A stretch of DNA of 64,000 nucleotides from Heliocybe sulcata (lineage: Eukaryota > Basidiomycota > Agaricomycetes > Gloeophyllales > Gloeophyllaceae), in NCBI GenBank assembly GCA_004369045.1, contig ML213509.1:1-64000 (forward strand). The letters run 5' to 3'. Below the pieces are notes generated by a model. It saw nothing but the letters and a program-made list of their open reading frames with translations. It did not search any database and had not been told where the DNA came from. Position 1 is the first letter of the stretch; each line of letters begins with the position of its first letter. The position numbers and the translations under genes were made by a program. Shown piece after piece: positions 1 to 11,953 of the stretch.

Positions 1-300
1 GTGACGGTTCGGAGTCGTAGACCGGAGGACCGCACGTGGGTTTCCTTATTCGTTCTTTATTTCCTTATTCGCTCTTTGTGGCTGAAAGCCTAGTTACACT
101 CCTTTATGTTTACAACCCCTCTCCTTCAACGTTTCTATTTGTTTATGTTAAGAAAGCCACACCGTAGAACGTATTTAAGACCTGTAGTTCTACGCTTGTA
201 CGCTAGCTTAGCTTGTCTCTCAATATCTCACTGTTCTGAAAACCGTCTCCTCTGTTTGAATCTGCGTGTGCCGCCACCTGCTTAGTCAGCTAGCGTCACA
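1..300. mobile_element. solo LTR-like relic (LTR retrotransposon fossil)
   Basis: The first bases, GTGACG, and the last, CGTCACA, form a terminal inverted repeat of the TG...CA type, assuming the missing first T lies just outside the window. A TATA-like GTATTTAAG lies near 170. These are the usual marks of a fungal LTR, probably of the Ty3/gypsy kind given its size. No second LTR and no gag or pol coding sequence was recognised next to it, so it looks like a solo LTR or an element end. Its age cannot be judged from one copy. Confidence 0.45.
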
Positions 301-1672
301 GGTGTGCTCCGACTCGACTCTATCAAGCTCTATCTCTAACCCGGCCTTCATCCCAACTTCATCCCACCGGCCTTCTTCAATGCTGCAACTCTGCTAATTG
401 GCACATGGATATTGTTTCTTTAGTCTGCCTAAAGACTCTCTGAGCGAGGCGACTGGCTATCCTTTATGCGACCTTTGGGCGGGGTGTACGATGGCGCTCA
501 TGAATCCATTTCACCTGGGTTTAATGCGATGACGGTCGTCTTTCACTACTTACTTAAGACCTTCATTGCATCGAAATGTACTTTAAGGCATGCCGATCAG
601 ATCCAAAAGAACGGTGAGTGCCTTGAGAGTATGTTATATGAATGCACGCTGAACGTTGAAGATCGAAACATCAGAATCAGAGAACTCCCAATGATCAGTT
701 CTCGCTTTCTGATGTCCATCCGCTCACGTGGAGGTTTACAGGATTCCGGTACCAGAAACGTGCAAGGTCGCTCTGGGGTTTCAATAGCGCGCTTTTCTGC
801 TGGCCGACGTATCCTTGGCTACCGGTCTCTGCATATTGAAACGGTTGCTCTACCGGAACCCCAACAATGCCTTCGGAGTATTCTTCTCAACCGACAGTGC
901 CTCATATGACGGCAATGTGCCGGGTGTGTGTTTTCTTGAAGCGTCAAGGCGGCATTGCACGGATAGTTTTGTGTCGTGCCTCACGCCTCAGCGTCAGGTC
1001 CCCCGCCCGAGTCTTGGTGTCTCTTTCTTGTTAACTATCGACCGGCCGACTGCTTGTCAATGTCGATACGGGTTGGAACGTGGTCTGCTTCCTCAACAGT
1101 GCATTGTTCTTGCATGACCTGCGGCCAGCACAGCATCAGCGTGCACCTCCCGAAGCGTTATTGACCGACATCGGGCAACAGTATGGCGACCGGAGCCGCT
1201 ATGCAACCTGGTGGCTGTTCAAAGTTACGAGAGTATTGCTCGGCGTTACTAGCGAATTAGGCTCGTCGTGAGAATGACGGGCTTTCCTAACCGTGCACCT
1301 TTGGACTGGTGCGAATCCATCCCAGAAATAGCGCTCCTTCTTGGACTTACAGTCCAGCCTCGCATCTCTGGGATACCTGAGCATGGTCGAAATCCCAACC
1401 TGGAGTTTAATTTCCGGCTCGTTACTCACCGCCTTGGAAGATGCTCGAGCACCGACCCGGACTGGACGTAACTCAAGAATATGGCAATACATACGGCTTT
1501 GTATCCGTATCGTCCTCACGACGGCGAAATGCATCGCTTCGAAGCCGCCGTTTTGCGTTTCATCAGATCCAGGGCTGTCCGGGTGACCTGCGACATTCAT
1601 TTGCGTTCTCTCCTTCGCCACCGTGGAACGTGCAGCCGGCATACTCACGTCATTGACAGCAGGTCCGCCTGG
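301..1672. other. intergenic, no recognised gene
   Basis: Several overlapping open frames exist here on both strands, but none resembles a known family, shows intron signals in frame or has a convincing start. It may be degraded sequence. The last 100 bases belong to the promoter of the secreted-protein gene that starts at 1770. Confidence 0.5.
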
Positions 1673-1680
1673 GTATAAAA
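1673..1680 (+). promoter_or_regulatory. TATA box of the secreted Ig-like gene
   Basis: TATAAAA follows GGG about 90 nt before the start codon at 1770, with a pyrimidine-rich stretch in between, as is usual for strongly expressed fungal genes for secreted products. Confidence 0.6.
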
Positions 1681-1769
1681 GCCACGACCACTCCAACCAA
1701 GTCGTATCGTCCTCGAAACACATACGCATTTTTACTTCCCCAACTCGCGCTCTTCCAAATCCTTGAAAG

Positions 1770-2337
1770 ATGAAGTTCCTCCTTGTCGCAGTCTCCCTCA
1801 TTGGCAGCGCACTTGCCCAGAACATCCACATCGGTGCCCCTGCCAACGGTAGCAGTATTCAGGTTGGCAAGCAGTTCACAGTGGAGGTCGACCGGCCGGT
1901 ACGTACAGTCCCACTGCTAAATACGTCACAGATAGAACAGGAGCTGATTAAATGGGATACTTTCATATTCACAGAACTCACTCACGGGGACGCAAGAAGT
2001 CGCCATCGTCATCGGCCTGAACGCGTGTTATAGCAGCACCGACTGTGTTCCCGCGTCCGAGGCGATCGGCAGCGTATTGTACTCCGGCCCGTACGACCCT
2101 CAGTACACCTCCGACGCTGGCACCACCACAAAGCCACCTCACCAGAACTTCACCGTTACAGTTCCGGACTACATCCAGACTGGACGTGCTATCCTGAGCG
2201 TGTCTCACCTGTCCCTAGTCGGCGTAAGTGGCAGTCTCGCCTGTACTGATACGCTCTGACTCTCTCTGTTCCTATAGGCCGGACCTTGGCCGATGTTCGA
2301 AGTCGTGAACTCTTCCGTCGTGATCACCAGCAGCTAA
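1770..2337 (+). CDS. small secreted Ig-like protein (Kre9/Knh1-like family)
   Basis: Three exons (1770-1898, 1975-2223, 2278-2337) join in frame to a 145-residue protein. Residues 1-16 form a clear signal peptide ending in SALA. The mature part begins with a beta-sandwich type segment (GAPANGSSIQVGKQFTVEV, then NSLTG and EVAIVIGL), as in the agaricomycete family of short secreted proteins related to the Ser/Thr-rich Kre9/Knh1 N-terminal domain. Two cysteines (in NACYSSTDC) probably pair. Both introns are GT-AG, 76 and 54 nt. A TATA box lies 90 nt upstream. The likely location is the cell wall or outside the cell; the function is not known. Family assignment is from memory of sequence pattern. 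Confidence 0.85.
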
Positions 2338-3444
2338 CAAGTGAACGAAGGATATGGCAGGATCTCTAAGACATGGAACTTTTTCTTGGACTAATGAACT
2401 AGTACAACGGACTCATAATGGACCTTAAGTCCGGACTGTTTATAGCATACGTGCATCCTAACCGTACTGTTGCTGTATCCCATGCAGACTTAATACGAAC
2501 GCTCTGGACTCCAAGTCAACCGCTAGTGTATTCACACTGACAACGCGCAGGATGATGGAACGGCACACAGTCGCTAGCTCGCCACAGATCTGCCATTAAA
2601 ACAACGTATCCCCTTACTTTGACATATTCTTGTAGATACCTATGGGGTTCACGACCCATACAGATACGCGTTTTCTTCTCCATAAATAATAAGCTCCGCT
2701 CATACCTCGCACCTCCGACACCAGCGTCTTCACGCTGGTCCGATTGACGGCCAGAGTAATTCATCGACAAAGAGGGGGCTTCGCAAGGTGTGAGGGATAG
2801 ATCCTCGATTTTGTCTTAGGTTTGGAATGCTGCTTCTTCTCCAGAAGCTCGTGGCACGTCTTCGCGATAGCAGCGAATACTGCGCTTTGTGTAGCAGAAG
2901 GACTTTTCTTCAGGATCTCGGAGGAGTCTACAACACGAATAGGAAGCAGAGGTAGTTAGCCAGATGAGTAGCTCAAACGAAGCCATTATAAGTCTTCTCG
3001 ATCTTTCATTGGTACTCATCACCCGACTTACTCAGTGGATCGCCAAACAAAGCTTTCGCTCGTATTTCCTTCGTTACCTCCACCTATCGCGAGATGGTGT
3101 CAAAAGAAACTGCCTTTAGCTCCAGACGTCGTCCGGAAGTCCGAGTCTGGCTTGCGGGGTTCATTAGTTACCAGAAGAGACCGTTGGAAGATGACAAGCC
3201 AGCCGCCTACGTGACATATCCCACAAGCTTTCCTCCATCTCCTGCCGGAGTTGCTGCGCAAATGCCCGTGACTCATGGATACGCGGCGCGCGGTCTTGAC
3301 TTGATGACCATTTTGGCAGCTGGTTTCGAATGGGATAGGGTCTAACTTCTGCAACTGGTGCTCACACTCAAAGGAAGTCACAAGAGGAGCATAGGAGCGA
3401 AGTGGACAGGGCACACCAACGCACTAGCTAGCACTTCAGCGAGC
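2338..3444. other. intergenic, no recognised gene
   Basis: An 83-codon plus-strand frame at 3094-3345 and several antisense frames occur, but none is recognisable. The right end is the 3' flank of the minus-strand family A relic. Confidence 0.45.
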
Positions 3445-4665
3445 TTAACATGCTTGGAGAGCCTCATTATTGAACAGAAGGGTCAACGCTTTCCATGAGG
3501 AGCGCAGCCCGCGCTGTGGGCGGTCAACATCAACCGACCACGGGGTCCAACGATGACGCATTCGTGTCATAACCAAGCCTCCCTCCTGCGGTACTGGCGC
3601 CCAGCAGGCATATGGATCTGACCTCTCTAGTCTTTTAAATTCGATGATTGTGACAATACGGAGGACGACGGTTCGAGGGGCCATTTTGGTAGCCATTTTT
3701 AGTGGTACTGTCAAGTGTTCGAACTGAACCACAGCTCTCCCTGAAGATCAAAGGGCCGCTGGTAACCATCATAAGAGAAGAATGGTTGTAGTAACACACC
3801 TGCGAACGGCGTATAGTGGACGATCTTGGCTCTCCCGCTGTCGTCCAATTCGCGGATCCTGACCGAGAACAGGTTCTGCAAGTGCAGCATCTCTGCTCCC
3901 AAGCTCCCTATAACCCAAATATGCATATGCGAGCTCTCGAAATGCACCAGAAATTTCTGCCCGAACTTCCAAATGAAACAGCTACCGGCGTATGGACGGA
4001 CTATCCTTGCCCCATACCGGGTAGAAATGTTCGCGGCAGTATCCAGCACCTCTTCGGTTACCAACCTCTCGAGGAGAAGTTGTGCACGAAGCCCAGAGTG
4101 CATAGACCAGCGAGCAATTTCGAAGATTGATATATTCCAAGCCCTGCCATCAGGTAGCTGCAAGTCGCGCCCACTTGCAAAGGTAGCCAGATCAGAGGAT
4201 GTCGTGGTGCGGAAGCGGACCTGGCCTGCTAGAGGCGGAGAAGAATCCTCGTGGATCGGGAGGGAATGGTTTACTACCTCCTTGGAAGTAGCGTATCAGA
4301 AGATGAGAATCTTCAGGCACCAATGGAAAGCGCAAGCCTTTCGATACCAATCCAGTAATATCAAAGAAGTCTTTGGCATCGAGTCGAGTTTGGTTGAGGG
4401 TACGCAATAGCAGGGCTGAGCGTCTGCCGAGCCCAGCAGCAGGGGTAGCAGAAATGTCAGACTGCGGAATGCGACGCTGGTCTTGATGGACAGCTATTTT
4501 CGCCACAGATTTCCACCGTTTTTTTACGAAAATACTGGTTGCAGAACCCGGATGGGATGATATCGAGCCTGCAACATAGATGATACGCTTCCAGTTGCGA
4601 ACGTCTCGCCAGTGCCGGAGCGTCAGCTTCGGGGCGTTGATTATGCCATTGATAGACGCCGTCAT
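3445..4665 (-). pseudogene. family A copy 1, one-module, broken
   Basis: Minus-strand gene of the modular family found five times in this window (family A; no function known). Exon 1 runs 4665-3800 and exon 2 3740-3445, separated by a 59-nt intron at the same place and phase as in the other copies. The N-terminal part (NGII...LTLRHWRDV) and the C-terminal part (WKFGQKFLVHF, then RAVVQFEHL and RTVVLRIV) match the intact copies. The single module lacks its FFYWHL core: roughly 25 bases are gone between GFF and the QVRFR-like segment, which shifts the frame. The exon lengths add to a non-multiple of three. A promoter palindrome like that of the intact copies remains at 4796. Probably a recent pseudogene, unless the gap is a sequencing error. 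Confidence 0.75.
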
Positions 4666-4795
4666 CTCATGGAGGCTGAGATCATATGATGAGGAGACTA
4701 TGACCTTGTAGTAGACGATAACCTACCGGCGCATGAATATTCAAGCTCAATATTTCGAACCAACTTGCATCAGTTTGTCACGCCGTAACATGTGC

Positions 4796-4803
4796 TGACG
4801 TCA
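4796..4803 (-). promoter_or_regulatory. CRE-like palindrome TGACGTCA upstream of family A copy 1
   Basis: Read toward the gene the site is CGTCGCGTGACGTCA, about 130 nt before the start codon. TGACGTCA is the known ATF/CREB bZIP target. The same extended site occurs before family A copies 4 and 5 and before RAD4, and in altered form before copy 3. Confidence 0.6.
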
Positions 4804-6714
4804 CGCGACGATGGCCCGTGGTCGGGAGTTTCCCGTCGTTGACCTCGTCGTAAACCGTCGACAGTACTAGTATTTCTATCCGTCGAAAGCCTTACTATTC
4901 TAAACTTTACTTATCGTTAGTTTAAAGTGTTAGAGCTCTGGTTGCCCCTAGTTGTCGCTTCGAGACTCAGATGAAGACCTTTCAGAACAGCCCCACATTG
5001 CCCGGCATTTCCACTAGTGCGACGAGTGGCTAGCACGGGATTCTCTGTGCTAGCATACTGTAATACCCGCTAAAATGTAAGAACAGCGTTTGCAACCTTT
5101 CGCCTTCCGCCGCCTCTCGGCAGATACCCGCGACATCTCTCCAAGTCGGCCCGTGATACAGACGGCTTTCCTACACGATTGGATAGCCGTCCTGCTCTTT
5201 CAGTCATTCCGCTACGCCTTCCCGTACTCCGCGTATGGCGACAGCCTCTTTTCGCTCTCCAAAAAGCCATCATCCCACTCATGGTCCTCTATAACCGTCC
5301 CTCCCTCTCCTTCTCCCGCTGACCCAGCAAAGCCACCTAGTCACCCTCGCCTCGCACTCTACATCTTCTTTATGATGCTCTCTGACTCCTCCCTTATTGA
5401 CTCTCCCTCTTTTGTTGTTCTCCAATCTCCCGCAAATGACACAAAACTGCCGTGCCCAGTCCACGGGCCACCTCTCCACTTTCATTGTCTTATCCCAAAA
5501 AGCAGAGCATCTCGCGCGCCTGTTCACCGTCGGGGCTGAGGTCGGCGACGTCCTCGTGACCACCGGCTTCGTCGAGCCTTATTACTCAACTGCGTGCTCT
5601 GCGTGCAGCCGTGGCTATCCTTGGGCAAGGACGCAAGGAAGGCAAGTGGCGAGATCATTGTGAACCAGAAGACAAAGCCGACATGGCTGAAGGAGAGGCA
5701 GGCAAGCGTAGAAGTTGTAGTACCGCCGCAGATGCCTCTCGCGAGGTCCGCGTCGCCCGTGCCGTATGGATGCAAGTGGCGAGGAAGATTGACTAATCGT
5801 TGAGTACTGAGTACTTAATCTGCAATCTACAAGAACGTAATCAGCCTTCGGATCCTCTGCGTGAAATCACTTTCCTTACTGATGATGTGGTGCCAGAAGG
5901 CCAGCACTTGCAACTCCAGGAATATATTCGCACTAACACCCGCTAATTTGAACTAGCCTCGAAACCCTACGAGTTTGGTATGAAGCCCCGATACGGATTA
6001 AGGACGTCGTCCGTGTTGAGTGTCTTCTAGCAGACGTCCAGCAGTGTATTGAATCGCGGCCGCCTTTACCAGCAACGGCCTACAAGATCGATAAGTTCCA
6101 CCGTGCAACTGTTTCGGAGAGATATGGCTCTGAACGCATCCAGTTGATTATGGTCCTCCATTGCCGTCGGACTCGTCCTTCAGCATAGGAACTATCAGCG
6201 TAATGAAACAAGAGGAGCTACCGGCCGTACCTCAATCCGTATGTGGCAACGACCAACCGTGAGGGAACCAAGCATACTCCTGCGTGAGAGTGCCGGACAG
6301 TTATCGCAGAGAGAGGCAAAACGGACTCGACGAGTAAGATGCTTGCCATACAACCTGGTCAGCTGGACAAATTGCGCGGCATGCATTGATCAATTAGACG
6401 GATGGCGAGAAAAGGGGATATTAAATGCTGATGTCGTCACTAGTACGACGCCACTTAATCATAGTTAGAGCAAGTCCATTGCATAGAGAGGAGGCATAAG
6501 ACGCACATGTTCGAGGTAAGGGCCAGATGTGAACTGGAAAAACTGCAGTGCGTGGTACTCGGAAGACATCCCAAAACGGACTGAGGAGCACGGATATCAC
6601 AATGACGGAGTAACATGATGCCAAAGGCTTCGTAAGCTGGTGTGAATCGATGTATCGCGGGCCAATGACGACCTGTATAAATTACAAAACATGGGCTAGA
6701 CGGCCGAAGCTGTA
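4804..6714. other. intergenic, no recognised gene; one hairpin
   Basis: A perfect inverted repeat GCTAGCAC / GTGCTAGC lies around 5029-5054. The sequence CTGTGCTAGCATACTG there recurs nearly unchanged at 12364, also upstream of a family A gene, so the far upstream flanks of copies 1 and 3 may be related. The C/T-rich stretch at 5090-5540 has open frames on both strands without a recognisable product. Confidence 0.4.
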
Positions 6715-6843
6715 GAGTAATATTATCGGCATAATGCGGCGCACGTTAAAGGTCCATCTAAACACGGTCTTGTTACCGTCCTTAGTCCCTGAGAATAGAG
6801 CAGGATATAAGCACTGAAGCGGGGATGGCGGAGTGTGCCAGTT
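6715..6843. repeat. 3' flank shared by family A copies 2 and 3
   Basis: The sequence around GGCATAATGCGGCGCACGTT, just downstream of copy 2, matches that at about 9190-9295 downstream of copy 3 (GGCATAATGTGGCGTACGTT). This shows that copies 2 and 3 arose by tandem duplication of a unit that included their 3' flank. Confidence 0.65.
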
Positions 6844-8645
6844 TCATGCATATGACTTGGGTCTTTCGCGCTCTCGCCGTTCTTGGAGAGCCTCGTTCTC
6901 GAACAGAATGCTTAGCGCTTTCGCAGACTGGCGAAGTGATAGACTCCCACGCGGAGGACGATCGACGTTCAATGACCAAGCGTGCTGGTGTATCCCTGTC
7001 ATATCCAAGCCATCCTCATGCAGTTCCGGCATCCAGGATGCCTGGTCAAACCCGTCTGAGTTTGGCATGACTCTGACAATACGGAGGACGACGGTCCGTG
7101 TACCCTCGTGCTCTGGTAGTGTCGAGCGTTCAAACTGGACCAGAGCTCGACCTCAAGGTCATACGGCCACTAGTAAGCATCGCAAGAGAAGAAGAGTTGT
7201 AGCGACACACCTGTGAACAACGTGCAATCGACAGCCTTCAAGAAGTCATGCTTGTGGGTCTTGCGCGAGTCGGAATATTCGCTCAGGACATAGCACATCC
7301 CAGTACTCTTTGATTTGCGAACCAAGACCGCAGACAGGGACGGCAAAGTAAGGCGTTCTGCCGCTGATCTTCCTACAACCCAAAGCCACGCACGGGTGCT
7401 TTGAAGATTGACGAGAAATGTCTGTCCAAACCTCCAAAGGAGAAGGCAATCGGGGCCGCGATGGCATACCGTCCCCTCATTCAAGGCAGAAATATACACA
7501 GCAGTGTCCAGCACCTCCGCTGTTACCAGGTTCTCGGAGAGAAGGTGTTCGCGAAACCCAGAGTACTGTGGCTCGCGAGCAATGTCGAAGAGTGATATAT
7601 TCCAAGGTCGGCCATCTGGCAGAGGCAAATCGCGCCCACTTGGAAAAGTAGCCGGGTCAGAGGATCTTGTGGTGCGAAAGCGGACCTGCCCTGATATAGG
7701 CGGTGCATCAGGTTCGAGATGCCAGTAGAAGAATCCCTGAGAAGCCGGAGGGAAAGCTGCATAATTACGACCAGGAGGGCAATAATAATGCAGGTCAAGC
7801 TTAGACTCTTCAGGTGCCAATGGCAAGCGCACACTTATCGATACTTTCGCACTAATATCAACAAAATCTTCACCGTCTAGTTGTGTCGGGTTCAGGGTCC
7901 GCCATAGCAGCGGCGGGATAGAATTCGCTGCAGCGGCGGGAGCAGAAACGTCGGACTTCGGGATATGGTGTCTGTGTTGGTAGGAGATGGGAATCTTCAG
8001 GGCAGTATTCAGTACCTCTTCTGTTACCAGCCCCTCGATGATAAGATGTTTGCGAAGCCCGGAGTACCGTGGGCGGCGAGCGATGTCCAAAAGCGATATA
8101 TTCCAAACCCCGCCGTCTGGTAGCCGCAAGTCCTGCCCACTTAGAAAGGCAGCCGGGTCAGAGGATGCCGTGGTGCGAAAACGGATCTGCCCTGATGTAG
8201 GCGGTGCAGCGGGGTTGAGATGCCAGTATAAGAATCCCTGACAATGCGGAGGGAATGGTATAGCTCTGTAATGATCTAGTTCGATATAGCACATTTTAAG
8301 ATACCGCTCTTTAGGCGCCAATAGAGAGCGCACAACTAGCGATGGTCGCCCGGCAAGATAGACATAGTGTCCGGCTCGTAGCCGTGTTTGGTTCAAGGTA
8401 TGCAATAGCAGGGTTCGAGTTGTGCGGGACAATGCAGCGGTGGTGGCAGGAATTTCGGCCTGCGGAATACGTATGTCTAACACTTTTCCGGCGTATTCCC
8501 AGCGTTTATGCGCAGAAGTAGCGTATGCAGAGAGCAACATTATTGTCTCCTGGCAGCCTGAAACAGAGGGAGGATGCCTCCTGTTGTGAACGTCTCGCCA
8601 GTAACGAAGCGTCGACTTCAAGGCGAGCCTGATTGTGCCGTTCAT
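6844..8645 (-). CDS. family A copy 2, two-module protein of unknown function
   Basis: Exon 1 (8645-7211) and exon 2 (7151-6844) join in frame to 580 residues. After a basic N-terminal region come two modules of about 150 residues, each with LNQTRL/LNPTQL near its start, then FLYWHL or FFYWHL, SGQVRFRTT, LPDG.PWNISL/VWNISL, DIAR, YSG.R and LV..EVL.TA. A single C-terminal part follows with LLLWRFGQTFLVN, GRALVQFERS and RTVVLRIV. No signal peptide or membrane helix is evident. Similar uncharacterised proteins are, from memory, abundant in polypores; no function is claimed. The intron acceptor is TTGAG where the other copies have CAG. The shared promoter palindrome was not found upstream of this copy, so expression may differ. 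Confidence 0.8.
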
Positions 8646-9295
8646 AGTCGCGAGGTCCGGCCAACGAGCAGGACGTTTTCCATCGGATACAGCAGAAGCA
8701 AGCGCCCATTGCGCGCGATCATCTCGGCAATTGCCTGCTTACGTTAGCGTGCTTCTCAGTCTTCAGATTACTTTGGACCTACTTTGGAACCGCTCCTTTC
8801 GCCTTGCCGTTCTGTGAATTCACTTCGGCCTTTTGATGCCCAATAATGTTCTTTGCAACAGACCTTTGCCGATACACTCTGGCGACGCTCTGAGCGACGA
8901 AGTGAGCTTCGCTAAACGGTGGACGAAAAGCTTTTCCTCGCGATTCGTGGGGCAAGTAATGCAACGGTGGATGTACTTACTGAAGATCACTGACGGCGCG
9001 ACATAAACCATGCATTTCGCTTGTTGTAACTGACTTTGGTCCCTTACCTTGTCAGAATAAGGGAACGAACAGCATCACAACACTATCATCACAAATTCGC
9101 TAACAAACTAAGTAGCGTATGAATCACAGTGCCAGGGCAAGGGAATGCAGTGTATGCCTCCATATCACAAATGGCATGTCATACTATAGGCATAATGTGG
9201 CGTACGTTGACGGTCCACCTGGAGCGGGTCTGCTTTCCGTCGTTGGTCGCCGCAAACACAACGTTATATGAGCACTAGAGCCGAGAGCTGCCAGC
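8646..9295. other. intergenic between family A copies 2 and 3
   Basis: No gene was recognised. The right part (about 9190-9295) is the 3' flank of copy 3 and is homologous to the 3' flank of copy 2. Confidence 0.5.
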
Positions 9296-11818
9296 TCATG
9301 ACTTGGCTTCAGCCTGGGCTCCACGTTCTTGGACAGCTTCGTTATCGAACAGAATGCTTAGCGCTTTGGCAGACTGGCCAAGGGATTGACTCCCACGCAG
9401 AGGCTGATCGACGTTCAATGACCAAGCGTCCTGGTGTATCCTTGTCATGGCCAAGCCATCCTCCTGCAGTTCCGGCATTGAGGACGCCTCATCAGAGCCG
9501 TCTGATTTTTTCATGACTCCGACGATACGGAGGACGACGGTTCGGGTGCCCTTGTGCTCTGGTAGTGTCGAGCGTTCGAACTGAACCAGAGCTCGCCCTG
9601 AAGATCATGCGGTCACTCGTAAGTATATCACGACAAGAACAGTTGTACGCAACACACCTTCAAATGGCGTGCCATCCACTATATCTAAGGAGTCATCCTC
9701 GCCGGTCTCGGGAGAGTCGCGCAAGTCAGAACTTTCGCTCAGGACATAGCAGGTCCCGGCGCTCTCTGACTCGCGGACCAAGATTGAAGACAGGGACGGC
9801 AAGGTAAGCCGTTCTCCCGATGAGCTTCCTATAATCCAAACCGACACACGGAAGCTTGGAAGGTTCACAGGAAATTGCTGTCCGAATTTCCAAATGAGAA
9901 GGTTACCGGTGCTTGAACGGTCTATCCGTGGCCTCTGCCGGGCGGACATTACGGCAGTATCCAGCAGCTTTGGGGTTACCCACAGCTCGGAGAGAAGAAG
10001 TGCACGAAGTCCGGAGTACCATGACCTGCGAACAATATCAAAGAGTGATATGTTCCAAGGCCGTCCATCTGGCAGATGCAAATCGCGGCCACTAGGAAAG
10101 GTAGACGGCTCAGAGGATGTCGTGGTTCGAAAGCGGACCTGCCCTGATAGAGGCGGCGCGTCAGGTTCGAGATGCCAGTAGAAGAATCCATGAGAATCCG
10201 GAGGGAAGGGTACGGGCTCACTACCACCTGAGCCGGAGTAGTATATTTCAATCCCAGGTGCTTCAGGTGCCACAGGAAACCGCACAGTTGTCGAAAATCG
10301 ACCGGAAAGATCGACAAAGTCTTCGACGTGTAGGCGTGTCTGGTTCAGGGTAGTCCATGGCAAGGCCGATGCAGGGATCCTTGCAGCGTCGTTAGCAAGA
10401 ATGACGGGCTTATCGATACGTTGGTCGTCTGCATAGGAGGCAGAAATATTTAGCGCAGTACCCAGCACCTCTTTTGTAACCAGCCCCTCGGAGAGAAGCT
10501 GTGCACGAAGCCCTGAGTATTCTGTGCGGCGAGCAATGTCCAAGAGCGATATATTCCAAGTCTGGCCGTCTGGCAGCTGCAAGTCCCACCCGCTTTGAAA
10601 GCGATCCAGGTCCGAAGATCTCATGGTACGAAAGCGGACCTGCCCTGATACAGGTGGTGCATCACGGTCAAGATGGCAGTAAAGAAATCCACGAGAATTC
10701 GGAGGGAATGGTATACGCTCACCACCACCTGAGCCGGAATAGTGCATTTCAAGGTTACGTGCTTTATGTACCACAGGAAAGCGCACAATTGCCGGCAATC
10801 GACCGGAAAGATCCACGAAGTCTTTGACGGCTAATTTTGTCTGGTTCAGGGTGTGCAATGCCAGTGATGAGACAGGGATCCGTGCAGCGGCGGTAGCAGG
10901 GATGCTGGACTTGTCGATACGATGTTTGGCTGGGTAGGAGGCAAACATGAACAGCGCAGTACCCAGCACCGTTTTGGTGACCAGCGCCTCGGAGAGAAGA
11001 TGTGCGCGAAGCCCGGAGTATTGTGGGCGGCGAGCAATGTCCAAAAGCGATATATTCCAAACTTGGCCGTCTGGCAGCTGCAAGTCGTGCCCACTGGGAA
11101 AATTAGCCGGGTCCGAGGACCTGACGATACGAAAGCGGACCTGCCCTGATACAGGCGGTGCATCAGGGTCAAGATGCCAGTAGAAGAATCCGTGGCAATT
11201 CAGAGGGAATGGTACAACTCCCTTATCACCTAGTTCGGTGTAGCGCATCTTAACATCGGGTTCTTCAGGCGCCAATGGAAAGTGCACAGTTATCGATGCC
11301 CGCCCAGAAAGACGGACATACTCTACGGCACCTAGATGGTTCTGGTTCAAAGTACACAAAAAGTGCGATGGCGGGGGTGAGCCTTTGAGGATCCCTGTAG
11401 CGGTGCTAGCAGGAATGTCGGCCTCGGGGATAGGGCGCTTGTCGAACACTTTTGCGGGAGATCCCTGCGTCTTCTCCGCGGACGCCTTGTGCGTAGACTT
11501 TGAAGTAGGATTTTCGGCCTTGTGATTACGACGGTTGTGGAACACTTTCCTGGGCGGTTTCCACCTGTGGTGCACAAAAGTATTGTATGTAGCGGTGGTA
11601 GCATGTTTGTCGGCCATGGGGATAGGACGTTTGTCGAGCACTTTGGCGGCGGATATACACCTCTTGTGCACAAAAGTATTGTATGTAGGAGGAAGATAGG
11701 GCGATAATCTGTCCTGGCAGCCTGAAACACAGAGGGAATGCATCCTGCTGTGAACTTCTCGCCAGTAACGAAGCGTCAGCTTCGAGGAGCTGATTATGCC
11801 GTTCATAGGCGCTGTCAT
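9296..11818 (-). CDS. family A copy 3, three-module protein of unknown function
   Basis: Exon 1 (11818-9658) and exon 2 (9597-9296) join in frame to 820 residues, the largest family member here. The N-terminal 150 residues contain three in-frame 32-residue repeats with KV.DKRPIP and YNTFVH motifs. Three modules follow, each with LNQ.L, FFYWHL or FLYCHL, SGQVRFRT, LQLPDG..WNIS, IARR..YSGLRA.LLSE and LVTK.VLGTA. The C-terminal part has LLIWKFGQQFPVN, VWIIGSSSGERLTLPSL and, across the intron, GRALVQFERSTLPEHKG and RTVVLRIVGVM. It ends with KALSILFDNEAVQERG. The 5' leader appears to hold an intron (GTAGGTTATCC to GACGGCAG). No known domain was recognised. Confidence 0.82.
11429..11716 (-). repeat. 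three 96-bp in-frame tandem repeats in family A copy 3
   Basis: GATAGGACGT at 11621, ATTACGACGG at about 11525 and GATAGGGCGC at 11429 are spaced by 96 bp, and TGCACAAAAGTATTGTATGT recurs at 11571 and 11667, also 96 bp apart. The unit encodes 32 residues and keeps the frame. The middle unit is the most diverged. Confidence 0.75.
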
Positions 11819-11911
11819 AGAAACTGCCGTCAGAGAATGAGACTCGGGAGGTTAATGCTATCGTCAAGGATAACCTACTGGCACAGGAGGATTGAAAGTA
11901 ATTTGTCACGG

Positions 11912-11953
11912 ACGCGTGACGTCGAAGCGACATGCATGTGCCGACGTCACGCG
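11912..11953 (-). promoter_or_regulatory. two variant CRE-like sites and an ACGCGT box before family A copy 3
   Basis: ACGCGTGACGTC at 11912-11923 and CGACGTCACGCGA around 11942-11954 lie 95-135 nt before the start codon at 11818. Each is one base off the full TGACGTCA palindrome found before the other copies. ACGCGT is the MluI cell-cycle box core of fungal DNA-synthesis genes; a role here is inference. Confidence 0.5.

Noticed and set aside
466-1678. Several overlapping frames of 60-215 codons on both strands
   Set aside because: They overlap each other, have no recognisable family, no codon or splice pattern, and the longest one runs antisense into the secreted-protein gene.
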